A stretch of 64,000 bases of DNA. Origin: Dyella telluris. Its GTDB lineage: Bacteria; Pseudomonadota; Gammaproteobacteria; Xanthomonadales; Rhodanobacteraceae. The position numbers were made by a program, and so were the translations under genes. The stretch spans positions 1,240,001 through 1,304,000 of the forward strand of contig NZ_CP060412.1 of assembly GCF_014297575.1 (NCBI RefSeq), read 5' to 3'. Positions 50,962-59,384 of the stretch are shown piece after piece; the first letter of the stretch is position 1; every line of letters begins with the position of its first letter. The notes below the pieces were generated by a model. The model did not search any database and was not told the DNA's origin. It saw only the letters and a program-made list of their open reading frames with translations.

Positions 50962-53900
50962 TTAGCCGCCCACCGGCTCCCGCGTCGCCACCGGCTGTGC
51001 CTGAATCGCATCCTCCAGCTGTTCGCCGGTCAGGGGCTTGCGCAGGAAGCCATCCATGCCCGCCTCTTTCGCGCGCGCCTCTTCGTCACCGCCCGAGCGC
51101 GCGGTGATGGCCACGATGGGAATATGGCGGCCGGGCTCTTCGCGCTGGCGGATCAGCCGCGCAATCTGAAAACCGTCGATGCCCGGCAGGTCCAGATCCA
51201 GCAGGATCACATCGCAGGTGGACTGCGCCAGCTCCGCCAGTGCCGCCAGGCCATTGCCGACGTAACGCACGTCGTGACCGGCGCGCTCCAGCAGGCCGCG
51301 AATGACGGCTGCAACGATGGCGTCGTCCTCCACCAGCAACACGCGCAGCGGCAACGCGTCCATGCGATCGTTCCGCGGCGTCGGAGCGCTGGCTGGTTCC
51401 TGCGTGGCCGGCAACGGCAATTGCACGTGGAAAGTGCTGCCGAACGCCACCTTCGATTCCAGCTTGATGCTGCCGCCCATCATGGCGACCAGCTCGCGAC
51501 AGATGGCCAGGCCCAGTCCGGTGCCGGAGCGACGCTGCGGCCCGGTGACCTGTTCGAAGCGCTGGAACAGGCGCGACTGGCTGGCTTCGGGGATGCCGGG
51601 GCCGGTATCGATGATGCTGAAGCGCAGCCCATCGTCGGTGCGGCGCACGCGCAGCGTCACGCCGCCGCGCTCGGTGAACTTCAGCGCATTGTTGGCCAGG
51701 TTGAGCAGCACCTGCTTGATGCGCATCGCGTCGCCGATCATGCGCGCCGGCAACTCGCGCGGCAGGTCCAGCTCAAAGCGCAGGCCCTTGGCGCGCGCCT
51801 GCCCCAGCTCCATGTGCGCGATGTCCTCGATCAAGGCGCGCGGATCGAACGGCGCGTACTCCAGGTCCAGCTTGCCTGCTTCGATGCGCGCCAGATCCAG
51901 GGCGTCGTTGACGAGCTTGAGCAGCATGCCGCCGGAACGCTGCATGGCTTCGGCATAGTCGCGCTGGGTACGGCTGAGTGGCGTGCTCAGCAGCAACTCG
52001 GCCATGCCCATCACGCCGGTCATGGGCGTGCGGATTTCGTGACTGAGCGTGGCGAGGAACTGCGTTTTCGCCGCACTGGCCTGCTCGGCCAGGTCGCTGC
52101 GCTGTTCGGCCAGCAACACCTGCTGGCGCTCGGCAAGGCGACGACGCCACGCGTGCAGGGCCAGCCATGCCAGCAACACCACCATCACCACATACGCGCA
52201 CCAGGCCCACCAGCGCGTCCACGGCGGCGCTTCCACATGGATGTGCAACGGCCTGGCCAGCTGCGCCCATACGCCATCGGCACCGGAGGCCATCACGTCC
52301 AACGTGTAGTCGCCGTGCGGCAATCCGGTCAGGTCGCGTTCGCCGCGATTGCCCGTGTCGACCCATGCACTGTCGATCCCGGCCAGCCGGAAGCGGTAAC
52401 GATTGGTCGTGGGATCGACGTACGAGAACACGCGCGAATCCACGGTGAGCCCGGAATCGTTCCAGCCGATGGACAGTTCACCGTCGGCGGGCACCGGCAA
52501 GTCGCGCAACGCACCATTGCGACGCACCTGGATGCGGGTGACCGCCATGCGCGGCGGCTCGGTTCGTGTCGATGTCCGGTTCGGGTTGAAGCCCAGTACG
52601 CCGCCCAGCGTGGGCGAATAGATCATGCCGTCACGCATGCGGGCAAAGCCGCGCAGGAACTCGCCGTTGCTGACGCCATCCTGCAGGCCCATCTCGCGGA
52701 ATTGCCCCGTGGCGCTGTCGAAACGCCACAGGCCGTCGCGACCGAAGATCCACACGCGCCGATGCTGGTCCACGGCCAGGTCGACCACGTTGATGGATGG
52801 CCAGCCATGCCCGGCATCGATCTTGCGATCCAGCGCCAGCGCATCGCCCACGGCGTGGTAGTGCTCCAGCCCGTCAGGGCGGGCCACCCACATGCCGTCG
52901 TCGGTGAAGTCGAACGCGTCCACCGCCTGGCGGTTGTCCACGCCGGGCACGGGTTCGAAATGATCATTCGTGCGATCCAGCCGCAACAGACCGCCGTCGC
53001 TCGCGTACCAGAACGTTCCGTTCCTGAGCGTGAGCTGGGAACCCCAGCGCGCTTTCTCTTGCGCAGGCTCGAACTTCACCGGCGTGATGGCCAGCGTGTC
53101 CTGGTCGATCCGGAACAGGCCTTCGCCAAAGGTGCGTGCGTAGAGCTTGCCGTCCGGCCCCAGCTCGACTTCCAGCGGGTGCTTCATGCCCTGCTGAGCG
53201 CCGTTGACTGCATCCAGCTTGCCGTGGGTGTAGCGATACAGTTCGCCGCGCACGGTAACCCACAGGCGCGCCGGAGCGTCTTCGGTCAGCGCGAGCACAT
53301 CGCCGCGCAGCCCGGAAATCACGTGATCCACCTTGCCGGTATCTGGCCAGAGCCGGTCGACGCGGCCATCGCGTTCGCCCACCCAGATGGCGCCATTGCT
53401 GCCGCGCGCCACGGCATAGGCCACCGAATCGCGCAGGCTGTTGTCGTCGTCGGGAATATGGGTGAAGCGACTGACGCTGTCCCAACCCGGTGCAAGGTAC
53501 CCCACGCCACCGTCGAACAACGCGATCCACAGGCCACCTTCGCTGTCCTGGCGGATCTGCCACACCCAGGTGCCCGGCAGGTTGCCGTTGAGCACGGGCT
53601 GGTTGGTGATGGCCTGGATCCTGGCGTCATGGCCATCCTGCAGGAACAGCCCTCGCTGCGTGCCTATCCACATGCGGCCGGCGCGATCGCGCGCGCTGCT
53701 CAGGATATTGGTGTCGGGCAACTCGCCCACGCCGATCGGGTGGGCCACGTCGTCGGCGCCCACGACATACAGGCCATGCGTGGACGACACGCGGATCTCG
53801 TCATCCTCGCCTTCGATACGCCACGCATCCAGTGCCTTGTCCGCGGCACCCGTGAGGATGGGATGAAACGTGCCGGCGGCATCGCGACGGAAAACGCCGT

Positions 53901-54585
53901 TGTCAGCCCCCACCCAGAGCTGGCCGCGCCTGTCCACGAACAGCGCGCCCACAGTGCCGATCGCGCTGGGTATGTCGCCGGTCACCGTGATGTGATCGAA
54001 GCCGCCGCCATCGGGATGCATGCGGTCCAGCCCCTGCGCCGTGCCGACCCAGATCGTGCCGTCGCCGGTCTGGGCGATCGACCACGCCTTGTCGCTGGCC
54101 ATGCTCGCCGGATCGCCGGCGTCATGCCCCCAGTGCCGGAACGTGCCCGTGTCGTGGTCGTAGCGGTTGAGGCCCGCTTCCAGGCCAGCCGCCCAGAGAA
54201 ATCCGGCGTGGTCGAACATCAACGCCGAGATGCCGTTGTTGAACAACGACCGCGGATCGCCCGCCACATGACGGAACACCTGGAAGCCGACGCCGTCGTA
54301 GCGTGCAATGCCGCTCTTGGTGCCGAACCACATGGTGCCGTCAGGTGCCTGCACCACGGTATAGACACTGCTGCTCGGCAAGCCATCGCCCGTGCCGAAG
54401 CGGCGGAACTGCGGCGTTGCGAGAGCGTCGTTGCCGGAGGTGGCCACCGATGCGGGGGATGCAGCCGTCGGCGCCTGCACGGCCGCCGGCCCGGGCACGA
54501 CCACCGACGTGGACGCCCCCATGAACAGGACCGCGCTGAACAGCAAGGACGGCAACATGCATTTCCCCCAGGATTTTTCGATCAT
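50962..54585 (-). CDS. Hybrid sensor histidine kinase with periplasmic two-component-regulator propeller domains
   Basis: 1,207 residues from the ATG at 54585. The signal segment is CMLPSLLFSAVLFMGAS. The periplasmic part (about 55-720) is built of repeated propeller blades (GDGLPSSSVYTVVQAPDGTM, NGISALMFDHAGFLWAAG, DGTIWVGTAQGLDR), then a Y_Y_Y domain (RYRFRLAGIDSAWVDTG, about 760). A membrane helix WAWCAYVVMVVLLAWLALHA follows. The cytoplasmic kinase has its phospho-acceptor H849 in SHEIRTPM, ATP-binding NNALKF, DTGPGIPE and GTGLGLAI, and a C-terminal receiver with D1130 in LLDLDLPG. No DNA-binding domain and no adjacent response regulator are present, so it must signal elsewhere. Homologues often sense polysaccharide breakdown products. 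Confidence 0.93.
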   Translation of the reverse strand: MIEKSWGKCMLPSLLFSAVLFMGASTSVVVPGPAAVQAPTAASPASVATSGNDALATPQFRRFGTGDGLPSSSVYTVVQAPDGTMWFGTKSGIARYDGVGFQVFRHVAGDPRSLFNNGISALMFDHAGFLWAAGLEAGLNRYDHDTGTFRHWGHDAGDPASMASDKAWSIAQTGDGTIWVGTAQGLDRMHPDGGGFDHITVTGDIPSAIGTVGALFVDRRGQLWVGADNGVFRRDAAGTFHPILTGAADKALDAWRIEGEDDEIRVSSTHGLYVVGADDVAHPIGVGELPDTNILSSARDRAGRMWIGTQRGLFLQDGHDARIQAITNQPVLNGNLPGTWVWQIRQDSEGGLWIALFDGGVGYLAPGWDSVSRFTHIPDDDNSLRDSVAYAVARGSNGAIWVGERDGRVDRLWPDTGKVDHVISGLRGDVLALTEDAPARLWVTVRGELYRYTHGKLDAVNGAQQGMKHPLEVELGPDGKLYARTFGEGLFRIDQDTLAITPVKFEPAQEKARWGSQLTLRNGTFWYASDGGLLRLDRTNDHFEPVPGVDNRQAVDAFDFTDDGMWVARPDGLEHYHAVGDALALDRKIDAGHGWPSINVVDLAVDQHRRVWIFGRDGLWRFDSATGQFREMGLQDGVSNGEFLRGFARMRDGMIYSPTLGGVLGFNPNRTSTRTEPPRMAVTRIQVRRNGALRDLPVPADGELSIGWNDSGLTVDSRVFSYVDPTTNRYRFRLAGIDSAWVDTGNRGERDLTGLPHGDYTLDVMASGADGVWAQLARPLHIHVEAPPWTRWWAWCAYVVMVVLLAWLALHAWRRRLAERQQVLLAEQRSDLAEQASAAKTQFLATLSHEIRTPMTGVMGMAELLLSTPLSRTQRDYAEAMQRSGGMLLKLVNDALDLARIEAGKLDLEYAPFDPRALIEDIAHMELGQARAKGLRFELDLPRELPARMIGDAMRIKQVLLNLANNALKFTERGGVTLRVRRTDDGLRFSIIDTGPGIPEASQSRLFQRFEQVTGPQRRSGTGLGLAICRELVAMMGGSIKLESKVAFGSTFHVQLPLPATQEPASAPTPRNDRMDALPLRVLLVEDDAIVAAVIRGLLERAGHDVRYVGNGLAALAELAQSTCDVILLDLDLPGIDGFQIARLIRQREEPGRHIPIVAITARSGGDEEARAKEAGMDGFLRKPLTGEQLEDAIQAQPVATREPVGG

Positions 54586-54726
54586 GCCAGACCCGCCGGG
54601 CGGGAACGAGCCTGGCTTTTGGCCGACACGGCCGGCTCTGGCATGGAGCCGACGTTGCCCGGAGGGAAACAATCCGTTCGGGGGCCGCGGCTGGCAACAC
54701 CCAGACGGATCGTCCAGACTCCCGCC

Positions 54727-55344
54727 ATGCCAACGCCCCGCCTTCCCCGCCGGCTTCTATTCGCGCTCGCGTGCGCCCTGGCACCGCTTGCCGTGACGGC
54801 CGCGCCGGTCACCTACCGCTACGACACCACCCATAGCCAGATACTTTTCAGCATCGACCACAACGGGTTCTCGCGCCCGTTCGGGCGGCTGCATATAGCG
54901 CAAGGCTGGTTGCGTTTCGACGCGGATGACTGGAGCCGGTCCGCCACCGAACTGGATATCGACCTGGCCAGCCTGGACATGGGTGCCCCCGCCTGGAATG
55001 CCGCGGTGCTCAAACCGGCCTATCTGGATGCCGACAAGGCACGCCTGGCGCATTTCGCCAGCACCTCGGTGGAACGCAAGGACGAGACGCACGGGGTGCT
55101 GCACGGCAACCTTACGCTACGCGGCGTGTCACACACGGTGGATATACCGTTCACCTTCAACCGGCTGGGCACCACCATTTACGGCATGCATACCGTGATC
55201 GGGTTTTCCGGCACGGCCATGCTGCAGCGAGACGATTACGGCATGACCGCCACACCCAACTCCGTCGGCCACAGCGTCAGCGTGTGGCTGGAGCTGGAGG
55301 CCATCCAGGAAGACACTCACCAGAGCAACAAGGAACAGCCATGA
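54727..55344 (+). CDS. YceI-family periplasmic lipid-binding protein (first copy)
   Basis: 205 residues. The signal peptide is RRLLFALACALAPLAVTAAP (residues 8-27). The lipocalin-like YceI beta-barrel follows, with YRYDTTHSQILFSIDHNGFS, AYLDADKARLAHFASTSVER and GNLTLRGVSHTVDIPFTFN. YceI proteins bind isoprenoid quinone-like lipids. It starts a three-gene operon: its TGA overlaps the cytochrome b561 ATG by 4 bp (ATGA). It is divergent from the hybrid kinase. Confidence 0.93.
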   Translation: MPTPRLPRRLLFALACALAPLAVTAAPVTYRYDTTHSQILFSIDHNGFSRPFGRLHIAQGWLRFDADDWSRSATELDIDLASLDMGAPAWNAAVLKPAYLDADKARLAHFASTSVERKDETHGVLHGNLTLRGVSHTVDIPFTFNRLGTTIYGMHTVIGFSGTAMLQRDDYGMTATPNSVGHSVSVWLELEAIQEDTHQSNKEQP

Positions 55345-55913
55345 GTTTTCGCAATACCGACCGCCAATGGGGATCGGTCGCCAAGTTTTTCCACTGGACC
55401 ATTGCCCTGCTGATCATCGGCAACGGCATCTTCGGGTTGCTGATGGACCTGGCCCAGAACCCGATGCAGAAGATCAACTGGCTGGCGCTGCACAAGTCGA
55501 TCGGCCTGACCGTGCTGGCGCTGTTCCTGCTGCGCGTGCTGTGGCGCTTCTTCAACCGCACGCCGAAGGATGAGCCCGCGCCGCGCTGGCAGCACCTGGC
55601 TGCGCACGCCGTGCACATCACGCTTTACGCGCTGGTGGTGCTGCTGCCGTTGAGCGGCTGGTGGTTCAACTCCATCGCCGGCAAGCCGCTGCAGTTTTTC
55701 AAGCAGTTCAACCTGCCTGCGCTGACCGCCGCCAATCCCGAGTCGCGCCATCTGTGGCACGAAGTGCACGAATACCTGTTCTGGTTCCTGGTGCTGCTGC
55801 TGGTGCTGCATATCGGTGGCGCGCTGAAGCATCACCTGATCGACCGCGACAACACCCTGCGGCGCATGCTCCCCTTCGCACGCCTGCGCCAGACCTCCCA
55901 AGGAGAACGTTGA
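55341..55913 (+). CDS. Cytochrome b561 family protein
   Basis: 190 residues with four membrane helices. Likely haem-ligating histidines are in AKFFHWTIALLI, LALHKSIGL and WHEVHEYLFWFLVLLLVLHIGG, as in the bacterial YodB/CybB family. It passes electrons between quinone and periplasmic partners. It overlaps the upstream yceI by 4 bp and shares one base with the downstream yceI (TGATG). The tight fit between two YceI genes suggests a quinone-related redox module. Confidence 0.93.
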   Translation: MSFRNTDRQWGSVAKFFHWTIALLIIGNGIFGLLMDLAQNPMQKINWLALHKSIGLTVLALFLLRVLWRFFNRTPKDEPAPRWQHLAAHAVHITLYALVVLLPLSGWWFNSIAGKPLQFFKQFNLPALTAANPESRHLWHEVHEYLFWFLVLLLVLHIGGALKHHLIDRDNTLRRMLPFARLRQTSQGER

Positions 55914-56476
55914 TGAACCGCTCTGCGCTTAAATTCGCCGTCCCCATGCTTTTCGCCCTGGCGTTGCCCGGCTTTGCCAGCGCGGCCGACTACGCCGTGC
56001 AGCCGGCCGGCAGCAAGCTCGGCTTCAGCGGCAGCTTCCAGGGGCAGTCGTTCGACGGCAGTTTCGGCCAGTGGACCGCCGCCATCAGCTACGACCCGGC
56101 CAAGGTCGCCAGCTCCAAGTTCGACGTGGAAGTGGACCTGTCCAGCGTGAAGACCCGCGACAAGGACCGCGACGGCGCCCTGCCCGGCTCGGATTTCTTC
56201 AACGTGGCCAAGTTTCCCAAGGCGCACTTCGTAACCACCGGTTTCCGCCAGAACGGTGCGCAGGTCATCGCCGACGGCAACCTGACCCTGCGTGGCGTGA
56301 CCAAGCCGGTAAGCCTCACCGTGGTGTTCAAGCCGGCGGGCACGGGCGCAACGCTGGATGTCACCGGCGCGGTGAAGCGTCTTGATTTCGGCGTGGGCGG
56401 TGGTGATTACGCCGACACGTCGGTGATCGCCAACGACGTGAAGGTCAACGCGCACCTGGTGCTTAGCGCCAAATAA
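55913..56476 (+). CDS. YceI-family periplasmic lipid-binding protein (second copy)
   Basis: 187 residues. The signal peptide is KFAVPMLFALALPGFASAAD (residues 7-26). The YceI fold is visible in YAVQPAGSKLGFSGSFQGQ, SDFFNVAKFPKAHFVTTGF and GNLTLRGVTKPVSLTVVF. An AGGAG site precedes the ATG, which overlaps the previous stop by one base. It differs clearly in sequence from the first copy, so the two are old paralogues and not a recent duplication. Confidence 0.94.
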   Translation: MNRSALKFAVPMLFALALPGFASAADYAVQPAGSKLGFSGSFQGQSFDGSFGQWTAAISYDPAKVASSKFDVEVDLSSVKTRDKDRDGALPGSDFFNVAKFPKAHFVTTGFRQNGAQVIADGNLTLRGVTKPVSLTVVFKPAGTGATLDVTGAVKRLDFGVGGGDYADTSVIANDVKVNAHLVLSAK

Positions 56477-56493
56477 GCTTCGCTTTTCCCACT

Positions 56494-56575
56494 GTAGGAG
56501 CGCACTTGTGCGCGACAGCGGCTCCCGAGTGACCGGGGAGCCGACCGTCGCGGTCGCGCACAAGCGCGCTCCTAC
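56494..56575. repeat. GTAG-type REPIN, copy R7
   Basis: GTAGGAGCGCACTTGTGCGC and GCGCACAAGCGCGCTCCTAC. It occupies the convergent yceI/glutaredoxin junction. CTA at 56572-56574 is the stop codon of the glutaredoxin gene. Confidence 0.88.
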
Positions 56576-56814
56576 AAGGGGGTATCGGCCACAAAGGCCC
56601 GTACCGCTGCCGCATCGAACGGCCAGTCCAGCTCCCGCCCGCTCCCGCTGTCACGCAGCACCGGCACCCGTGTGCCGTAACGCGCTTCCAGCGCCTCATC
56701 GTCGTCCACCCACAGGCTGTCGAAATCGGGCGCACGCGCCTCGGCCATCACGGCCAGCGCCTGGTCGCACAGGTGGCAGTAGTCCCGCTGATAGAGCACG
56801 TATCGCATCGGCAT
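56572..56814 (-). CDS. Glutaredoxin-family (DUF836-like) thiol protein
   Basis: 80 residues from MPMRYVLYQR; a start two codons later is also possible. The redox motif is C13-HL-C16 in YQRDYCHLCDQA, with RYGTRVPVLRDSGSG providing the cis-Pro segment, and ELDWPFDAAAVRAFV at the end. This is the short glutaredoxin-like family. The stop TAG lies in the GTAG head of REPIN R7, so the last residues (VADTPL) directly abut the repeat. It is divergent from the siderophore receptor. Confidence 0.88.
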   Translation of the reverse strand: MPMRYVLYQRDYCHLCDQALAVMAEARAPDFDSLWVDDDEALEARYGTRVPVLRDSGSGRELDWPFDAAAVRAFVADTPL

Positions 56815-56930
56815 AGGGGCCGGAAGATACCGTGCCGATCCAACCGGCGACACCACACCCTGCCGCGCCGCCCCGTGTAGCCCCACCCGTTCCCAGCGCG
56901 ATCTCGCCCAGCTGGAGACTGGTAAATTCA

Positions 56931-56949
56931 AATGATAATTACTATCATT
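56931..56949 (+). promoter_or_regulatory. Predicted Fur box upstream of the siderophore receptor
   Basis: AATGATAATTACTATCATT, a near-perfect 19-bp dyad of the GATAAT-type Fur consensus. It lies about 92 bp before the receptor start and about 117 bp before the glutaredoxin start on the other strand. Confidence 0.85.
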
Positions 56950-57040
56950 TGCGTATTCAGGGCCCAGCGAGGCCCCGCCGGACGCCAGACCGCCCCGGCC
57001 TTCTCCCCCCGATACCTACACGACATCCAAGGCCTTCCTG

Positions 57041-59197
57041 ATGCCCTCGCTTGCGCGACCGTTCCCGTACCGCACCCTTGCCCTGGCGCTTTCCCTGGCC
57101 CTGTCCGCTCCACTGCTGCATGCCGAGGATGCGCCGGATGCTGCCGACACCACCAAGGTGAAGAACCTTGAAGGCGTGCAGACCACGGCCACGGTGACGG
57201 GCGATGGCGATTCGTACACCACCAAGACGCCCGCCGGCGCCACGCGCCTGCCGCTGACGCTGCGCGAGACACCGCAGTCGGTGAGCGTGGTCACCGACCA
57301 GCAGATGAAAGACTTCAACCTCACCAACATCAACGCCGTACTGGACAACACCACGGGCGTGAACGTGGAGCGCGTGGAAACCGACCGCACCTACTACAGC
57401 GCGCGCGGCTTCGACGTCACCAACTTCCTGATCGACGGCGTCGGCCTGCCGTTCCCCAATGGCGAACAGGAAGGCGATATCGATACGGCCCTGTACCAGC
57501 GCATCGAAGTGCTGCGTGGTGCGAACGGCCTGCTGTCCTTCACCGGCAACCCGTCAGCCACCATCAACTTCGTGCGCAAGCGGCCCACGGCCGATTTCCA
57601 GGGCGACGTCGGCCTGACCGTAGGCAGTTTTGACAATCGCCGGCTTGATGTCGACCTCTCCGGCCCGCTCAACGATACGCATAGTGTCCGTGGCCGCCTG
57701 ATCGCGGCCGACCAGGACACCGACAGCTATCTGGACCGCTACAACCTGCGCAAGCAGGTGCTCTCGGGCATCGTGGATGCCGACCTCACCAGCAGCACCT
57801 TGCTCACGGCCGGCATCAGCTATCAGAAGAACAAGACCCACGGCGGCATGTGGGGCGCGCTGCCGCTCTACAACACCGATGGCACGCCCACCGATTACAG
57901 CCGCGATACCAGCACCTCCGCCGACTGGTCGCGCTGGAACGTCGCCGATACACGCAGCTTCCTGGAACTCACCCAGCAGCTGGGCAATGACTGGAGCCTC
58001 AAGGCATCACTCACCTACCGCCGCATCGCCGAGGACAGCAACCTGTTCTACGTCTACGGCACGCCGGATGCGCAGACCGGCCTGGGCCTGTACTCCTATC
58101 CTTCGGCGTACACCAGCGCGGAGAAGCAGTACGTTGCCGACGTGTACGCCAGTGGCCCGTTCCAGCTCGGTGGCCGCACGCACCAGCTGGTGCTGGGCGC
58201 GAACTGGGCCAAGGACGACGTCCACCAGTTCTCCAGCTATGGCCAGGGCATCGGCACGCCGCTGCCGCCGCTCGACCAGTGGACGGGCAATTACCCGGAA
58301 CCGCCGTTTGACGCTTCCTACGGTAGCGGCGATTTCCATATCAAGCGAAAGACGCTCTACGCCACCGCGCGCTGGAGCCTGGCCGACCCGGTCACGCTGA
58401 TCACCGGCGCCAGCCTGGTGCACATCGAGCAGTACGGCGACAACTACGGCGTGCCGAGCAACTACGACAAGACCCAGACCACGCCGTTCGTCGGCCTGGT
58501 CTATGACTTCGCCAAGAACTACTCGGCGTACATCAGCTACGCCAAGCTGTTCAATCCGCAGACGCAGACCGACGTGAACAACAAGGTGCTCGATCCGGTG
58601 ACCGGCGCCAACCTCGAGGTCGGCGTGAAGGGCGAGTGGGTCGACGGCCGCCTGAATGCCACGTTCGCGCTGTTCCGTTCGCGCCAGGACGGCCTTGCCG
58701 AATACGCGGGCCACAACATGGCGACCAACCAGGATTACTACAGCGGCATCAACGCCATTTCCAAAGGCTACGAATTCGACGTGAGCGGCCAGATCACCGA
58801 CAACTGGCAGGTGAGTGGCGGCTACACGCAGCTGGGCCTGGTCGATCCGGAAGGCCGCAACGTACGAACCTACGTGCCGCGCCGCATGTTCCGCCTGGCC
58901 ACCAGCTACCGCTTCGACGCCCTGCCCGGCTTCAAGGTCGGCGGCACGCTGCGCTGGCAGGACCGCATCTACCGCGACCAACAGGACGTGGCGCTCGACG
59001 GCAGCGAGATCTTCACCACGCAGGGTTCCTATGCGGTGCTGGGCCTGATGGCCGGCTACGACTTCGGCCAGCACTGGAGCACCACGCTCAACCTCGACAA
59101 CGTGACCAACCGCAAGGTCATCACCAGCCTGTACTGGTCGCAGGGTTTCTACTCGGCACCGCGCAGCGTCATGGCAAACGTGCGGTATAGCTTCTAG
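57041..59197 (+). CDS. TonB-dependent siderophore receptor (FhuE/FpvA-like)
   Basis: 718 residues. The signal peptide is RTLALALSLALSAPLLHAED (residues 11-30). The plug domain (about 65-185) shows LRETPQSVSVVTDQQMKD, YYSARGFDVTNFLIDGVGLP and IEVLRGANGLLSFTGNPSAT, the pattern of hydroxamate-siderophore receptors. The barrel ends in the aromatic SVMANVRYSF. It imports ferric chelates across the outer membrane with TonB/ExbBD energy. A Fur box upstream predicts iron repression. No inner-membrane siderophore transporter or reductase lies nearby, although a cytochrome b561/YceI operon is upstream. Confidence 0.94.
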   Translation: MPSLARPFPYRTLALALSLALSAPLLHAEDAPDAADTTKVKNLEGVQTTATVTGDGDSYTTKTPAGATRLPLTLRETPQSVSVVTDQQMKDFNLTNINAVLDNTTGVNVERVETDRTYYSARGFDVTNFLIDGVGLPFPNGEQEGDIDTALYQRIEVLRGANGLLSFTGNPSATINFVRKRPTADFQGDVGLTVGSFDNRRLDVDLSGPLNDTHSVRGRLIAADQDTDSYLDRYNLRKQVLSGIVDADLTSSTLLTAGISYQKNKTHGGMWGALPLYNTDGTPTDYSRDTSTSADWSRWNVADTRSFLELTQQLGNDWSLKASLTYRRIAEDSNLFYVYGTPDAQTGLGLYSYPSAYTSAEKQYVADVYASGPFQLGGRTHQLVLGANWAKDDVHQFSSYGQGIGTPLPPLDQWTGNYPEPPFDASYGSGDFHIKRKTLYATARWSLADPVTLITGASLVHIEQYGDNYGVPSNYDKTQTTPFVGLVYDFAKNYSAYISYAKLFNPQTQTDVNNKVLDPVTGANLEVGVKGEWVDGRLNATFALFRSRQDGLAEYAGHNMATNQDYYSGINAISKGYEFDVSGQITDNWQVSGGYTQLGLVDPEGRNVRTYVPRRMFRLATSYRFDALPGFKVGGTLRWQDRIYRDQQDVALDGSEIFTTQGSYAVLGLMAGYDFGQHWSTTLNLDNVTNRKVITSLYWSQGFYSAPRSVMANVRYSF

Positions 59198-59284
59198 GAG
59201 TGAGTGAAGAGGAGTGAGAAGTGAGCAAAGGGCGGGGCTCAGGCCTTCTCTCACTTCTCACTTCTCTACACTGTTTTCTCGCTC
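59198..59284. repeat. GAGTGAGAAGTGAG-type inverted repeat, copy 3
   Basis: GGAGTGAGAAGTGAGCAAAG and CTTCTCTCACTTCTCACTTC around a GGCGGGGCTCAGGCC core. It follows the siderophore receptor and precedes sdaA, and could terminate the former. Confidence 0.7.
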
Positions 59285-59384
59285 CATACGCAAGCGCATT
59301 GGCCGGCCGCGCTGCGCCGCGTCAACGAAGACCAACCGGCACGCGTAGAATGAGCGGTTCTCCCCGCCCACTCCGCGTGCTTCC

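Noticed and set aside
51124..55344. Very long plus-strand open frame (1,406 codons)
   Set aside because: It is antisense to the hybrid kinase, whose minus-strand translation shows full kinase and receiver motifs. Only its end, from 54727, is real coding sequence (the first yceI).
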